From NCBI GenBank assembly GCA_035515515.1, contig DATJBC010000030.1, positions 1-11,524 on the forward strand: a DNA stretch of 11,524 nucleotides, given 5' to 3'. The notes under the pieces were generated by a model. The model had not been told where the DNA came from, did not search any database, and saw nothing but the letters and a program-made list of their open reading frames with translations. Source of the stretch: DATJBC01 sp035515515. GTDB taxonomy: Bacteria > Actinomycetota > Acidimicrobiia > Acidimicrobiales > UBA8190. The translations under genes and the position numbers were made by a program. Positions 5,909 through 11,524 of this stretch are shown piece by piece (the stretch's first letter is position 1; the number at the start of each line of letters is the position of its first letter).

Positions 5909-6913
5909 CTACGGCGTCGTGGGTGGGGGCGCCGTGGTGGGGGGCGGCGCCGTGGTCGGGGGCGCCGTGGTCGGGGGCGCCGTGGTGGAGGGGACGATCG
6001 TGATGGGCGGTCGCGGCCGGGTGGTAGAGGGCGGGCGGGGCCTCGTGGTGGTCGTGGCCCGGGTCGTGGTGGTGGTGGTGCTCGTCCCCGACGGCCCTCC
6101 GGTGGTCGGGGTGCCCGGGGGCGCCGTCGTGCCGGGGCCCGACTCCGACGACGGCGGGCCCGAGGCGGCGCTCAGGACGACGGGGGTGGGGTTGGTCCCG
6201 TGGTGGGAGCGGGAGGTGCCCCTCGCGGAGGACCTGGCCGACCTCCCGGGCGCGGGTCCCGAGGTGGTGGCCGGTGCCGCCGAGCTCGCCGGGGCGGCGG
6301 CCGGGGCCGGCGGCGGGTCCGTCGTGACCGACGACGCCGTGGAGCTCGACGTGCCCGCGGCCGCCCGGGTCACGGGACGGTGCAGGGCCTGCGGGGTGGC
6401 GCCCCCGGCGCCGAAGGCCAGCCCGAAGCCGGCCACCACCAGGCCCGCCGTCATGGCCAGCCCCGCCCCCAGCGCCACCCGCCGGCGCCGCGGCGTGGCC
6501 AGCGCCTCGGCCACGACCCGCGCCGCCCGGGACGTGCGCCGGCGCAGCGCCCCCCACGGCGTCTCGGGGCCCAGGCGCACCACGACGTGCGCGGGGGCCA
6601 TGGCGCGCAGGCGCTCCCGCGCGGGCGCGGGCAGCTGCTCGGCCGGGACGACCAGGCGGACGGGCCAGCCGTGCACGACCACGTCGAGGCACACCGCCGG
6701 GCGGCCGTCGGGGGTGGCGCCCCCCGGTGTCGACGCCACGGCGCCGATGGCGCCCCACGACCAGTGGCGCTCGACCTCGGGCGCGCCGACGTCCACGAGC
6801 GTCCAGCCGTCGGGCTCGATGCGCACGCCGTAGACGCCGACCTCCTCGTGGCCGGCGGTCCCGCCCTCGCTGATCGACACGTCAGAGAACTTCACGGCGC
6901 ATGCATACTCCAT
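5909..6913 (-). CDS. One-pass membrane protein with Thr/Pro-rich extracytoplasmic tail, function unknown
   Basis: I do not recognise the family. From the chosen ATG the protein has 334 residues in three parts. Residues 1-140 form a folded, beta-rich domain (VYGVRIEPDGWTLVDVG, HWSWGAIGAV, VCLDVVVHGWPVRLVV) that somewhat resembles a PH-like barrel. PRRRR at 141-145 precedes one hydrophobic segment at about 146-168. Residues 170-334 form a low-complexity Ser/Thr/Pro/Ala tail ending in TTAPP-type repeats. By the positive-inside rule the N-terminal domain is cytoplasmic and the tail lies outside, where it could span or be glycosylated within the cell wall. Start choice is weak: ATG 6913 has no clear ribosome site, and GTG 6976 and GTG 6895 are alternatives. 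It stands alone, its stop 76 bases before the methyltransferase start. Confidence 0.7.
   Translation of the reverse strand: MEYACAVKFSDVSISEGGTAGHEEVGVYGVRIEPDGWTLVDVGAPEVERHWSWGAIGAVASTPGGATPDGRPAVCLDVVVHGWPVRLVVPAEQLPAPARERLRAMAPAHVVVRLGPETPWGALRRRTSRAARVVAEALATPRRRRVALGAGLAMTAGLVVAGFGLAFGAGGATPQALHRPVTRAAAGTSSSTASSVTTDPPPAPAAAPASSAAPATTSGPAPGRSARSSARGTSRSHHGTNPTPVVLSAASGPPSSESGPGTTAPPGTPTTGGPSGTSTTTTTTRATTTTRPRPPSTTRPRPPITIVPSTTAPPTTAPPTTAPPPTTAPPPTTP
5928..5986. repeat. In-frame tandem repeats coding TTAPP units
   Basis: The 11-bp string GGCGCCGTGGT occurs at 5928, 5946, 5961 and 5976, spaced 18, 15 and 15 bases apart. On the minus strand it encodes the TTAPP and TTAPPP repeats at the C-terminus of the membrane protein. 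All spacings are multiples of three, so slippage would change tail length without shifting the frame. Confidence 0.85.
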
Positions 6914-6944
6914 AGCGTCACCGAATACGCGCTCTTCACAGTCC

Positions 6945-6971
6945 GTCGGCGGGCCCTTTTCCGTCGCCGAC
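6945..6971. repeat. Inverted repeat upstream of the membrane protein gene
   Basis: GTCGGCG (6945-6951) and CGCCGAC (6965-6971) flank a 13-base spacer containing CCTTTT. It lies 32 bases upstream of the chosen ATG at 6913, inside the 159-base gap between the membrane protein and the SnoaL_4 gene. The same gap holds the 12-bp palindrome ACCACGCGTGGT at 7053-7064 and no gene I can support. Role unknown. Confidence 0.4.
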
Positions 6972-7072
6972 GCCACCGGCGCCAGAATTGCGTGCTGACT
7001 GGGCTACACAGCGTGGCGTAAGCAGGCGGAACGCTCAGCGCGCGCCACCACGACCACGCGTGGTGCCGGTCC

Positions 7073-7537
7073 TCAGCCGCCCAGGGAGCGGGCGCCACCG
7101 CGCAGGTGACGACTCACATCCCCCACCAGGTCGGTGGTGAAACGCCGTTCGGCGAACTGCCAGGTCGCCCCGCGGCGGACGAACCGGTCGCGATAGCGCC
7201 CGGCCACGATGGGCTGGAGGGGGAGCTCGGGCAGCGCCTGGAAGACGACCACGTAGGAGCGGGACTCGGCCGTCCCCGCCTCTTCGTCCACCTCCAGGTG
7301 GATGTTGGTCGTGACGTGCTTGGTGCGGGGCGTGCCGTCGTCGTACACCCGCACCATGGCGCGGAACACCTGCTCCACGGGGTCGCGGCCGTGCACGGCG
7401 GCATCGCCCTCTCCCCCGAAGGTGGCCTCCGCGAACATCTCCCCCAGGCCGGCGAAGTCCCCGGCGTCGACGAGCTCGGCGTAGCGCGCCAGGAGGTTCT
7501 CCACGGCACGGGCGCCGGGCACGGCATCGGGGCTCAC
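7073..7537 (-). CDS. SnoaL_4-type (NTF2-like) protein, possible dehydratase/isomerase
   Basis: A 154-residue protein with the SnoaL_4 pattern: LLARYAELVDAGDFAGLGEMFAE at the N-terminus, TKHVTTNIHLEVD near 72-84, and the closing GRYRDRFVRRGATWQFAERRF. This group shares its fold with scytalone dehydratase, the bile acid 7-alpha-dehydratase BaiE and ring-hydroxylating dioxygenase beta subunits. The spacing Y19-x4-D24 and H74 resembles the catalytic Tyr/Asp/His set of BaiE, which suggests (does not prove) a dehydratase or isomerase. GTG at 7537 is chosen as the only start just before the conserved region; it has no ribosome site. It lies 62 bases after the VOC gene and is probably the last gene of the MerR-VOC-SnoaL set. 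Confidence 0.82.
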   Translation of the reverse strand: MSPDAVPGARAVENLLARYAELVDAGDFAGLGEMFAEATFGGEGDAAVHGRDPVEQVFRAMVRVYDDGTPRTKHVTTNIHLEVDEEAGTAESRSYVVVFQALPELPLQPIVAGRYRDRFVRRGATWQFAERRFTTDLVGDVSRHLRGGARSLGG

Positions 7538-7571
7538 CGCTGCGGACGGTAGTCGGTCATCGGGCGCGCCC

Positions 7572-7598
7572 GCCCGGGACGTCGTCCGACGGACGGGC
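7572..7598 (-). terminator. Weak dyad after the VOC gene
   Basis: GCCCG (7572-7576) and CGGGC (7594-7598) enclose CGTCCG-A-CGGACG (7583-7595). It begins two bases after the VOC stop codon on the minus strand. The arms are imperfect and the inner loop is only one base, so it may be an attenuator, an operator or chance in GC-rich DNA. No T run follows. Confidence 0.25.
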
Positions 7599-7599
7599 C

Positions 7600-8040
7600 T
7601 CAGCCGGGCAGCTGCATGAGCTCGATGCGCACCCCGTCGGGGTCGGTGCAGTACACGAAGTCCAACGCGCCCGGACCCGTCCCGAAGGTCGTGCGGCTGT
7701 CGGCCACGACGACGCCCCCGTGCTCCTCGATCCGGCGGGCGACGGCCTCGAGGTCGTCCACGCGCAGCGACAGGTGCGTGAGGCCCAGCTGGTTCATGGG
7801 GCGGCGGACCGGCTCGCCGACGTGCCCGGGCGACTCGAAGCACAACAGCTCGATCGACACCCCGTCGCGGCGCACGAAGCGCGACTGCAGGCGCACGTCG
7901 CGCAGCTCCATGAGGGCGGCGAACTCCTCCCCGACGGTGTGGGCGTCGACGAGCTCGAAGCCCAGGCCGTCGCAGTAGAAGCCCAGCGCGACGTCGAGGT
8001 CGCGCACGCACACCCCCAGATGCGAGAAGGTCGCCGGCAC
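7600..8040 (-). CDS. VOC (glyoxalase-fold) metalloprotein, epimerase/lyase-like
   Basis: A 146-residue protein with two betaalphabetabetabeta modules of the vicinal oxygen chelate superfamily. Likely metal ligands are in the standard places: H7 (FSHLGVCVRD), E64 (VSIELL), H89 (LTHLSLRVDD) and E140 (DGVRIELMQ). The H-E-H-E layout is that of methylmalonyl-CoA epimerase and glyoxalase I. Other family members are extradiol dioxygenases, but a two-module protein of this size is more like an epimerase or lyase. The GTG at 8040 is chosen because the conserved first strand begins five residues later; no good ribosome site is seen. It starts 14 bases after the MerR stop, so the two are one transcript. 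Substrate unknown. Confidence 0.85.
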   Translation of the reverse strand: MPATFSHLGVCVRDLDVALGFYCDGLGFELVDAHTVGEEFAALMELRDVRLQSRFVRRDGVSIELLCFESPGHVGEPVRRPMNQLGLTHLSLRVDDLEAVARRIEEHGGVVVADSRTTFGTGPGALDFVYCTDPDGVRIELMQLPG

Positions 8041-8054
8041 GGTGCCAGCTTTGC

Positions 8055-8882
8055 CTACGACGCCTCGCCCCGCCCCTCGCGGCCGGCCAACATGCGGTCC
8101 AGGCGGGCGCGCAGCTCCTCGCCCACCAGGCGCTCCATGGCGTCGGCCAGCTCGGCCTCCACGACGTCGCCGGCCAGCGGGCGCAGGCGGCGCACGATGT
8201 CGGTGAGGCGGCGCACGTCGCCCGGGGGGATGGGGTCGCCCACGGGCTCGAACACGTAGGTGCCCACCAGCTCGACGAAGGCCACGGCGATGCGCTCGAT
8301 GTCGCGTTGGAGCCGCTCGCCCAGCTCGAGCGCGGCCCCCAGGGGCACGCCGGCGCCCACCAGCTCGGCGCCGGCGCGCAGCATGCGGGGCTTGCGCACC
8401 ACGAAGCCGTCGCCGGCGGGCTCGAGGATCCCGAGCTCCAGGGCGCGCGCCACGCCGGCGGGGTCGGGCGGGTCGTCGCCGAACATGGCGGCCAGCTCCC
8501 CGGCGCTCACGGCGGTGGGGCGCTCGTCGGACCACGGGGCGGCCAGCGCCGCCTCCAGGCCGAGGAGGTCCCCGACGTTCTGGCCCGACTCCCAGGCCGC
8601 CAGCAGCTCGCGGATGTTGGCCATGGTGTAGCCCCGCTCGAGGAGCTGGCCGAGCAGGCGCAGCCGGGCCAGGTGCACGTCGGAGTACAGGCCCACCCGC
8701 CCCTGGCGCCGCGGCGGCGGCAGCAGGCCCCGGTCCTGGTAGGCGCGGACGTTGCGCACCGTGGTGCCCGCCGCCCGGGCCAGCTCGTCGATGCGGTACT
8801 CGCCGCGCTCGACGCGGCCCTCCGGCGAGGCGGCCGGCCCCCGCCCCCCGTCCCCGGCGTCGATGGCGGTGCTCCCCGTCAC
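8055..8882 (-). CDS. MerR-family transcriptional regulator
   Basis: A 275-residue regulator. The N-terminal winged helix-turn-helix is at about 29-98 (YRIDELARAAGTTVRNVRAYQDRGLL, then VGLYSDVHLARLRLLGQLLERGYTMANIREL), followed by a long linker helix and a helical C-terminal domain of about 170 residues without a recognisable ligand site. No cysteine cluster of the metal- or redox-sensing MerR subgroups is seen, so an organic effector is likely. GTG at 8882 is chosen because GGGAGG (plus 8888-8893) lies five bases upstream and the sequence beyond turns AT-richer and promoter-like. ATG at 8912, with AAAGGAG nine bases away, would add ten residues. It is divergent from the SDR operon and leads the VOC and SnoaL_4 genes, so it probably controls both sides from the shared region. 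Confidence 0.9.
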   Translation of the reverse strand: MTGSTAIDAGDGGRGPAASPEGRVERGEYRIDELARAAGTTVRNVRAYQDRGLLPPPRRQGRVGLYSDVHLARLRLLGQLLERGYTMANIRELLAAWESGQNVGDLLGLEAALAAPWSDERPTAVSAGELAAMFGDDPPDPAGVARALELGILEPAGDGFVVRKPRMLRAGAELVGAGVPLGAALELGERLQRDIERIAVAFVELVGTYVFEPVGDPIPPGDVRRLTDIVRRLRPLAGDVVEAELADAMERLVGEELRARLDRMLAGREGRGEAS

Positions 8883-8926
8883 GTTCCCCTCCCTGACCAT
8901 GACATGGACCATTGTACCAGTCTCCT

Positions 8927-8955
8927 TTGACATATACATCGGCCAATGGGACAAT
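8927..8955 (+). promoter_or_regulatory. Sigma-70-type promoter of the SDR operon, with dyads
   Basis: A perfect -35 box TTGACA (8927-8932) is followed after exactly 17 bases by GACAAT (8950-8955). Transcription would start around 8961-8963, one to three bases before the SDR ATG at 8964, giving a leaderless message. The spacer contains the near-palindrome CATCGGCCAATG (8937-8948; MerR proteins typically bind between the two boxes). CATTGT (8910-8915) and ACAATG (8951-8956) form a wider inverted pair, and CCATGACATGG lies at 8897-8907. The -35 box overlaps a possible ribosome site of the divergent MerR gene. Confidence 0.6.
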
Positions 8956-8963
8956 GACCGGCG

Positions 8964-9821
8964 ATGACGACGGGCGTGGGCGGCGCCGTCGGCAGGAGGC
9001 CCCCGGGTGGGCCCCGGCCGGCGAGTGCCCGCATGGACGGGGCGCTGGCCCTGGTGACCGGGGCGGGGAGCGGCATCGGGCGCGCCACCGCCGAGCTCCT
9101 CGCCCGCCGGGGCGCCCGGGTGCTGGTCCTGGACGTCGACGGCGACGCCGGCCGGGCCACCGCCGAGGCGTGCGGCGGCGTCGCCTACCAGGCGGACGTG
9201 GCCGACCAGGGGGCGCTCACCGAGCTGGCCGCCACCGTGGAGTCGCGCCACGGGCCCCTCGACGTCCTCGTCAACAACGCCGGAGTGGGGCTGTCGGGGC
9301 GTTTCCTGGACACGACCAAAGACGACTGGGACTGGATCCTGGGGGTCAACCTCCTGGGAGCGGTGCACGGCTGCCGGGCCTTCGGGCCCGCCATGGTCGC
9401 CCGGGGCGGCGGGCACGTGGTGAACGTGTCCTCGGCGCTGGGCTACTTCCCCCGTGCCACCGAGCCGGCCTACGTGACCACCAAGGCCGGCGTCCTGGCG
9501 CTGTCGCGCTGCCTGCGGGCCGACTGGGCGCGCGCCGGCGTGGGGGTGAGCGCCGTGTGCCCCGGCGTGGTGGCCACGTCGATCATCGACCACGCCCGCT
9601 TCCGGGGCGAGCGCGCCCGGCCCGAGACGGTGCAGCGCGTGCGCGACACCTTCCGGCGCCACGGGCTGGCGCCCGCCCGGGTGGCGGCGGCCATCGTCGG
9701 CGCGGTGGCCCGCAACCGCGCCGTGGTGCCCGTGGGCGTCGACGCCTGGGTGGGCTGGCTCCTGGCCGGCCTGGTGCCGGCGCGCGCCGGGGACCGGCTG
9801 GCCGTGCTGGGCCGGGTGTGA
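8964..9821 (+). CDS. Short-chain dehydrogenase/reductase (classical SDR)
   Basis: A 285-residue NAD(P)-dependent oxidoreductase. Visible motifs are the cofactor loop TGAGSGIG (32-39), acidic LVLDVDGD after strand 2 (D57/D59, favouring NAD over NADP), NNAG (104-107), N129, and the catalytic S157, Y170-x3-K174, followed by the CPGVVAT loop. It would interconvert an alcohol and a ketone. The ATG at 8964 fits the leaderless promoter; its first 23 residues are Gly/Pro/Arg-rich and not part of the fold. A second ATG at 9033 starts exactly at the usual SDR N-terminus but has no ribosome site. It leads the plus-strand set with the diiron oxygenase (80 bases later) and the Baeyer-Villiger monooxygenase, and could supply the ketone that the latter oxidises. 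Confidence 0.92.
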   Translation: MTTGVGGAVGRRPPGGPRPASARMDGALALVTGAGSGIGRATAELLARRGARVLVLDVDGDAGRATAEACGGVAYQADVADQGALTELAATVESRHGPLDVLVNNAGVGLSGRFLDTTKDDWDWILGVNLLGAVHGCRAFGPAMVARGGGHVVNVSSALGYFPRATEPAYVTTKAGVLALSRCLRADWARAGVGVSAVCPGVVATSIIDHARFRGERARPETVQRVRDTFRRHGLAPARVAAAIVGAVARNRAVVPVGVDAWVGWLLAGLVPARAGDRLAVLGRV

Positions 9822-9835
9822 CGGCCCCGGGCCGT
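9821..9835 (+). terminator. Hairpin at the SDR stop, possible attenuator
   Basis: ACGGCCC and GGGCCGT flank one central base, starting on the last base of the SDR stop codon. As RNA it would fold with a five-base loop. Without a T run, and with the next gene 66 bases on, it may reduce rather than end transcription. Confidence 0.35.
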
Positions 9836-9901
9836 GCCGCCTGCGTCCCGTGACGGAACGACCCCGGCGGGGGAACGACCAGTGAGGACAAGGAGGACCC
9901 G

Positions 9902-10900
9902 ATGACCGTTGCCGTGGAGCACCGCACCGCAGGGCATTCCGCCCCGGGCGACGAACGCCGCGAGGTGTTCCGCTCGGTGGTCGAGCGCCTCAACCGCCAG
10001 TCGGTCGACAAGCGCTTCGAGGCCTACACCGACGTCGACTGGGACGGGCCCGACATGGCCGTGGACCCCGCCGACCCCCGCTTCCGGATCTGGTCGTTCG
10101 ACCCCCTGGCCAGGACCGACTGGTACCGGGCCCAGCCCCCCGAGGTCCGGTCGCGCGTCGGGCTGCACCGCGTGGCCGCCGCCATGCGCATCGGGTGGGA
10201 GTTCGAGAACGTCCTCATGCGGGGACTGCTCGAGTACGTCTTCTGGCTCCCGAGCAGCCGGCCCCAGTTCCGCTACGCGCACCACGAGATCATCGAGGAG
10301 TGCCAGCACACCCTCATGTTCCAGGAGTTCGTGAACCGGACCGGCCTGGACGTGCGGGGGATGCCGGTGGACATGAAGGTCGGCTCGCGCCTGGTGGTGC
10401 ACCTGAGCCGCATCTTCCCCGCGCTGTTCTTCATGTTCGTGCTGGGGGGCGAGGACCCCGTGGACCACGTCCAGCGGCTGCAGCTGCGGGGCGGTGAGTC
10501 CCACCCGGTGGTGGAGCGCATCATGCGCATCCACGTCACCGAGGAGGCCCGCCACGTGTCGTTCGCCCGCCAGTTCCTCAAGCGCACCGTGCCCGACCTG
10601 GGCCCGGTGCGGCGCGCCATCCTGGCGCTGTGGGCGCCCGTCCTGTTCGGCACGATGGGCCGCGTCATGGTGTTCCCGCCCCGCCACCTCCGCAAGGCCT
10701 ACGGCGTGCCCCGCCGCCAGCTGCGCCGGGCCATGCGCAGCGACGAGGGCCGTCAACTGCTGCGCGACGCCGTGGCCAAGCCCCGCAAGCTGTGCACCGA
10801 GCTGGGCCTCGTGGGCCGCCCGGCCCGGGCGCTGTGGAAGACGATGGGCATCTGGGACGAGCGCGCCCCGGCGGGCCGTGGCGACGAGGACGCCTCGTGA
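9902..10900 (+). CDS. AurF-like diiron oxygenase (PF11583 type)
   Basis: A 332-residue, mostly helical protein resembling the p-aminobenzoate N-oxygenase AurF family. Candidate ligands fall at AurF-like spacing: a Glu in WEFEN (E100 or E102), E133-x-x-H136 (EECQH), possibly E184, then H211-x3-E215-x2-H218 (HVTEEARH). AurF uses such a seven-ligand diiron centre to oxidise aromatic amines to nitro groups. Relatives hydroxylate or dehydrogenate other substrates, so the substrate is open. The ATG at 9902 has a strong AAGGAGG (9890-9896) five bases upstream. The C-terminus overlaps the BVMO start as GTGA, meaning coupled translation. A hydrophobic stretch near 170-182 (IFPALFFMFVL) is buried helix in this fold rather than a membrane anchor. 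No reductase partner is encoded here. Confidence 0.85.
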   Translation: MTVAVEHRTAGHSAPGDERREVFRSVVERLNRQSVDKRFEAYTDVDWDGPDMAVDPADPRFRIWSFDPLARTDWYRAQPPEVRSRVGLHRVAAAMRIGWEFENVLMRGLLEYVFWLPSSRPQFRYAHHEIIEECQHTLMFQEFVNRTGLDVRGMPVDMKVGSRLVVHLSRIFPALFFMFVLGGEDPVDHVQRLQLRGGESHPVVERIMRIHVTEEARHVSFARQFLKRTVPDLGPVRRAILALWAPVLFGTMGRVMVFPPRHLRKAYGVPRRQLRRAMRSDEGRQLLRDAVAKPRKLCTELGLVGRPARALWKTMGIWDERAPAGRGDEDAS

Positions 10901-11524
10901 CCGACGTGCGGGTGGCCGTGGTGGGCAGCGGCTTCGCCGGCATCGGCATGGCCGTGGGCCTGCGGCGCTCGGGCGTCGAGGACTTCGTGGTCCTCGAGCG
11001 GGCCGGCGAGGTGGGCGGCACGTGGCGCGACAACGCCTACCCGGGGTGCGCGTGCGACGTCCCCTCCCAGCTGTACTCGTTCTCGCACCGGCTCAACCCC
11101 CGCTGGAGCCGCTCGTTCGCGCCCCAGGGCGAGATCCTCGACTACCTGCGGTCGTGCGCCCGCACCGGGGGCGTGGAGCCGCATCTCCGCCTCGGGCACG
11201 ACGTGCGGTCGATGCGCTTCGACGCCGAGGCGCGCTGCTGGCTCCTCGACACCACCGGCGGCCCGGTGCGCGCCGAGGTCGTGGTGGCCGCCGTGGGCGC
11301 CCTGAGCGAGCCCCGCCTGCCCGACGTGCCCGGCATCGAGCGCTTCGGCGGGGCCATGTTCCACTCCGCGGCGTGGGACCACGGCTACGACCTGACGGGC
11401 AAGAAGGTGGCCGTGGTGGGCACGGGGGCGTCGTCGATCCAGTTCATCCCCCAGATCCAGCCGCTCGTCGACCGGCTGGTGCTGTTCCAGCGCAGCGCGC
11501 CGTGGGTGCTGCCCCGGCGGGACC
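10897..11524 (+). CDS. Flavin monooxygenase, Baeyer-Villiger type (partial, runs off window)
   Basis: The first 209 residues of a class B flavoprotein monooxygenase, about 40 % of the usual length. Present are the FAD-binding VAVVGSGFAGIG (G10-x-G12-x-x-G15), the GGTWRDNAYPG segment (40-50) typical of Baeyer-Villiger monooxygenases, the fingerprint FxGxxxHxxxW (F150-W160, followed by D) and the second, NADPH-binding Rossmann start VAVVGTGASS (171-180). Such enzymes insert one oxygen next to a ketone, giving an ester or lactone, or oxidise heteroatoms. GTG at 10897 shares four bases with the diiron oxygenase stop (GTGA), indicating coupled translation. The Asp after the fingerprint Trp is a common variant of Pro. 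The substrate is not readable; the neighbouring SDR could make its ketone. Confidence 0.93.
   Translation, partial: MTDVRVAVVGSGFAGIGMAVGLRRSGVEDFVVLERAGEVGGTWRDNAYPGCACDVPSQLYSFSHRLNPRWSRSFAPQGEILDYLRSCARTGGVEPHLRLGHDVRSMRFDAEARCWLLDTTGGPVRAEVVVAAVGALSEPRLPDVPGIERFGGAMFHSAAWDHGYDLTGKKVAVVGTGASSIQFIPQIQPLVDRLVLFQRSAPWVLPRRD

Noticed and set aside
5886..6758. Minus-strand reading with runs of His, resembling a metal-binding protein
   Set aside because: It is the frame-shifted shadow of the Thr codon repeats in the membrane protein tail; the frame with a membrane helix after an Arg cluster is the sensible one.
6914..7072. tRNA or small RNA gene in the relatively AT-rich gap
   Set aside because: No cloverleaf arms or T-loop GTTCRA motif found; only the inverted repeats listed.
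7561..7572. 12-bp palindrome CGGGCGCGCCCG
   Set aside because: All G and C, expected by chance in DNA of this composition, and not next to a recognisable promoter.
8883..9662. Long upstream extension of the MerR frame on the minus strand
   Set aside because: It runs antisense through the SDR gene and the promoter; the HTH domain and ribosome site place the start at 8882 (or 8912).
9855..9880. Direct repeat GGAACGACC (9855 and 9872) as an ECF sigma promoter
   Set aside because: GGAAC resembles an ECF -35 box, but no matching -10 box lies 16-18 bases after either copy; the repeat itself is short and may be chance.

Overview
The window is extremely GC-rich, with G or C at nearly every third codon position. 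It carries mostly catabolic and oxidative enzymes in short, tightly packed operons with GTGA and ATGA stop/start overlaps. This gene content (thiolase/DUF35 pair, P450s, SnoaL-fold proteins, a Baeyer-Villiger monooxygenase, an AurF-like diiron oxygenase) points to an actinobacterium, possibly an Acidimicrobiia-like or mycolate-group relative. That placement is inference: no rRNA, tRNA or other phylogenetic marker is present. I see no CRISPR array, insertion sequence, integrase or tRNA.

Layout. (A) 1-3316, plus strand: the last codons of an unidentified gene and a strong GC hairpin; then a coupled trio of ferritin-like protein, DUF35 zinc-ribbon/OB-fold protein and thiolase/lipid-transfer-type enzyme; then, after an 80-bp gap holding three exact 14-bp repeats, a periplasmic-binding-type protein with no signal peptide. 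(B) 5832 down to 3338, minus strand: a SAM-dependent methyltransferase, a cytochrome P450 and a small SnoaL-fold protein, convergent with A and separated from it by a shared hairpin. A perfect 20-bp palindrome in front of the methyltransferase fits the published KstR consensus TNNAACNNGTTNNA. (C) 6913 down to 5909, minus strand: an orphan one-pass membrane protein with a long Thr/Pro-rich outer tail. (D) 8882 down to 7073, minus strand: MerR-family regulator, VOC (glyoxalase-fold) protein and SnoaL_4-type protein. (E) 8964 to the window end, plus strand and divergent from D: SDR dehydrogenase, AurF-like diiron oxygenase and a truncated Baeyer-Villiger monooxygenase. D and E share a relatively AT-rich promoter region.

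Working together (inference): the enzymes suit oxidative breakdown or remodelling of a hydrophobic, probably polycyclic or terpenoid/steroid-like, compound. P450 and diiron enzyme would hydroxylate or N-oxygenate, SDR would oxidise an alcohol to a ketone, BVMO would insert oxygen to give an ester or lactone, the SnoaL and VOC proteins would dehydrate or isomerise, and the thiolase/DUF35 pair would cleave a CoA-bound side chain. The KstR-type operator supports a steroid link but is a single site, and no KstR gene is in view. The substrate cannot be read from the sequence.
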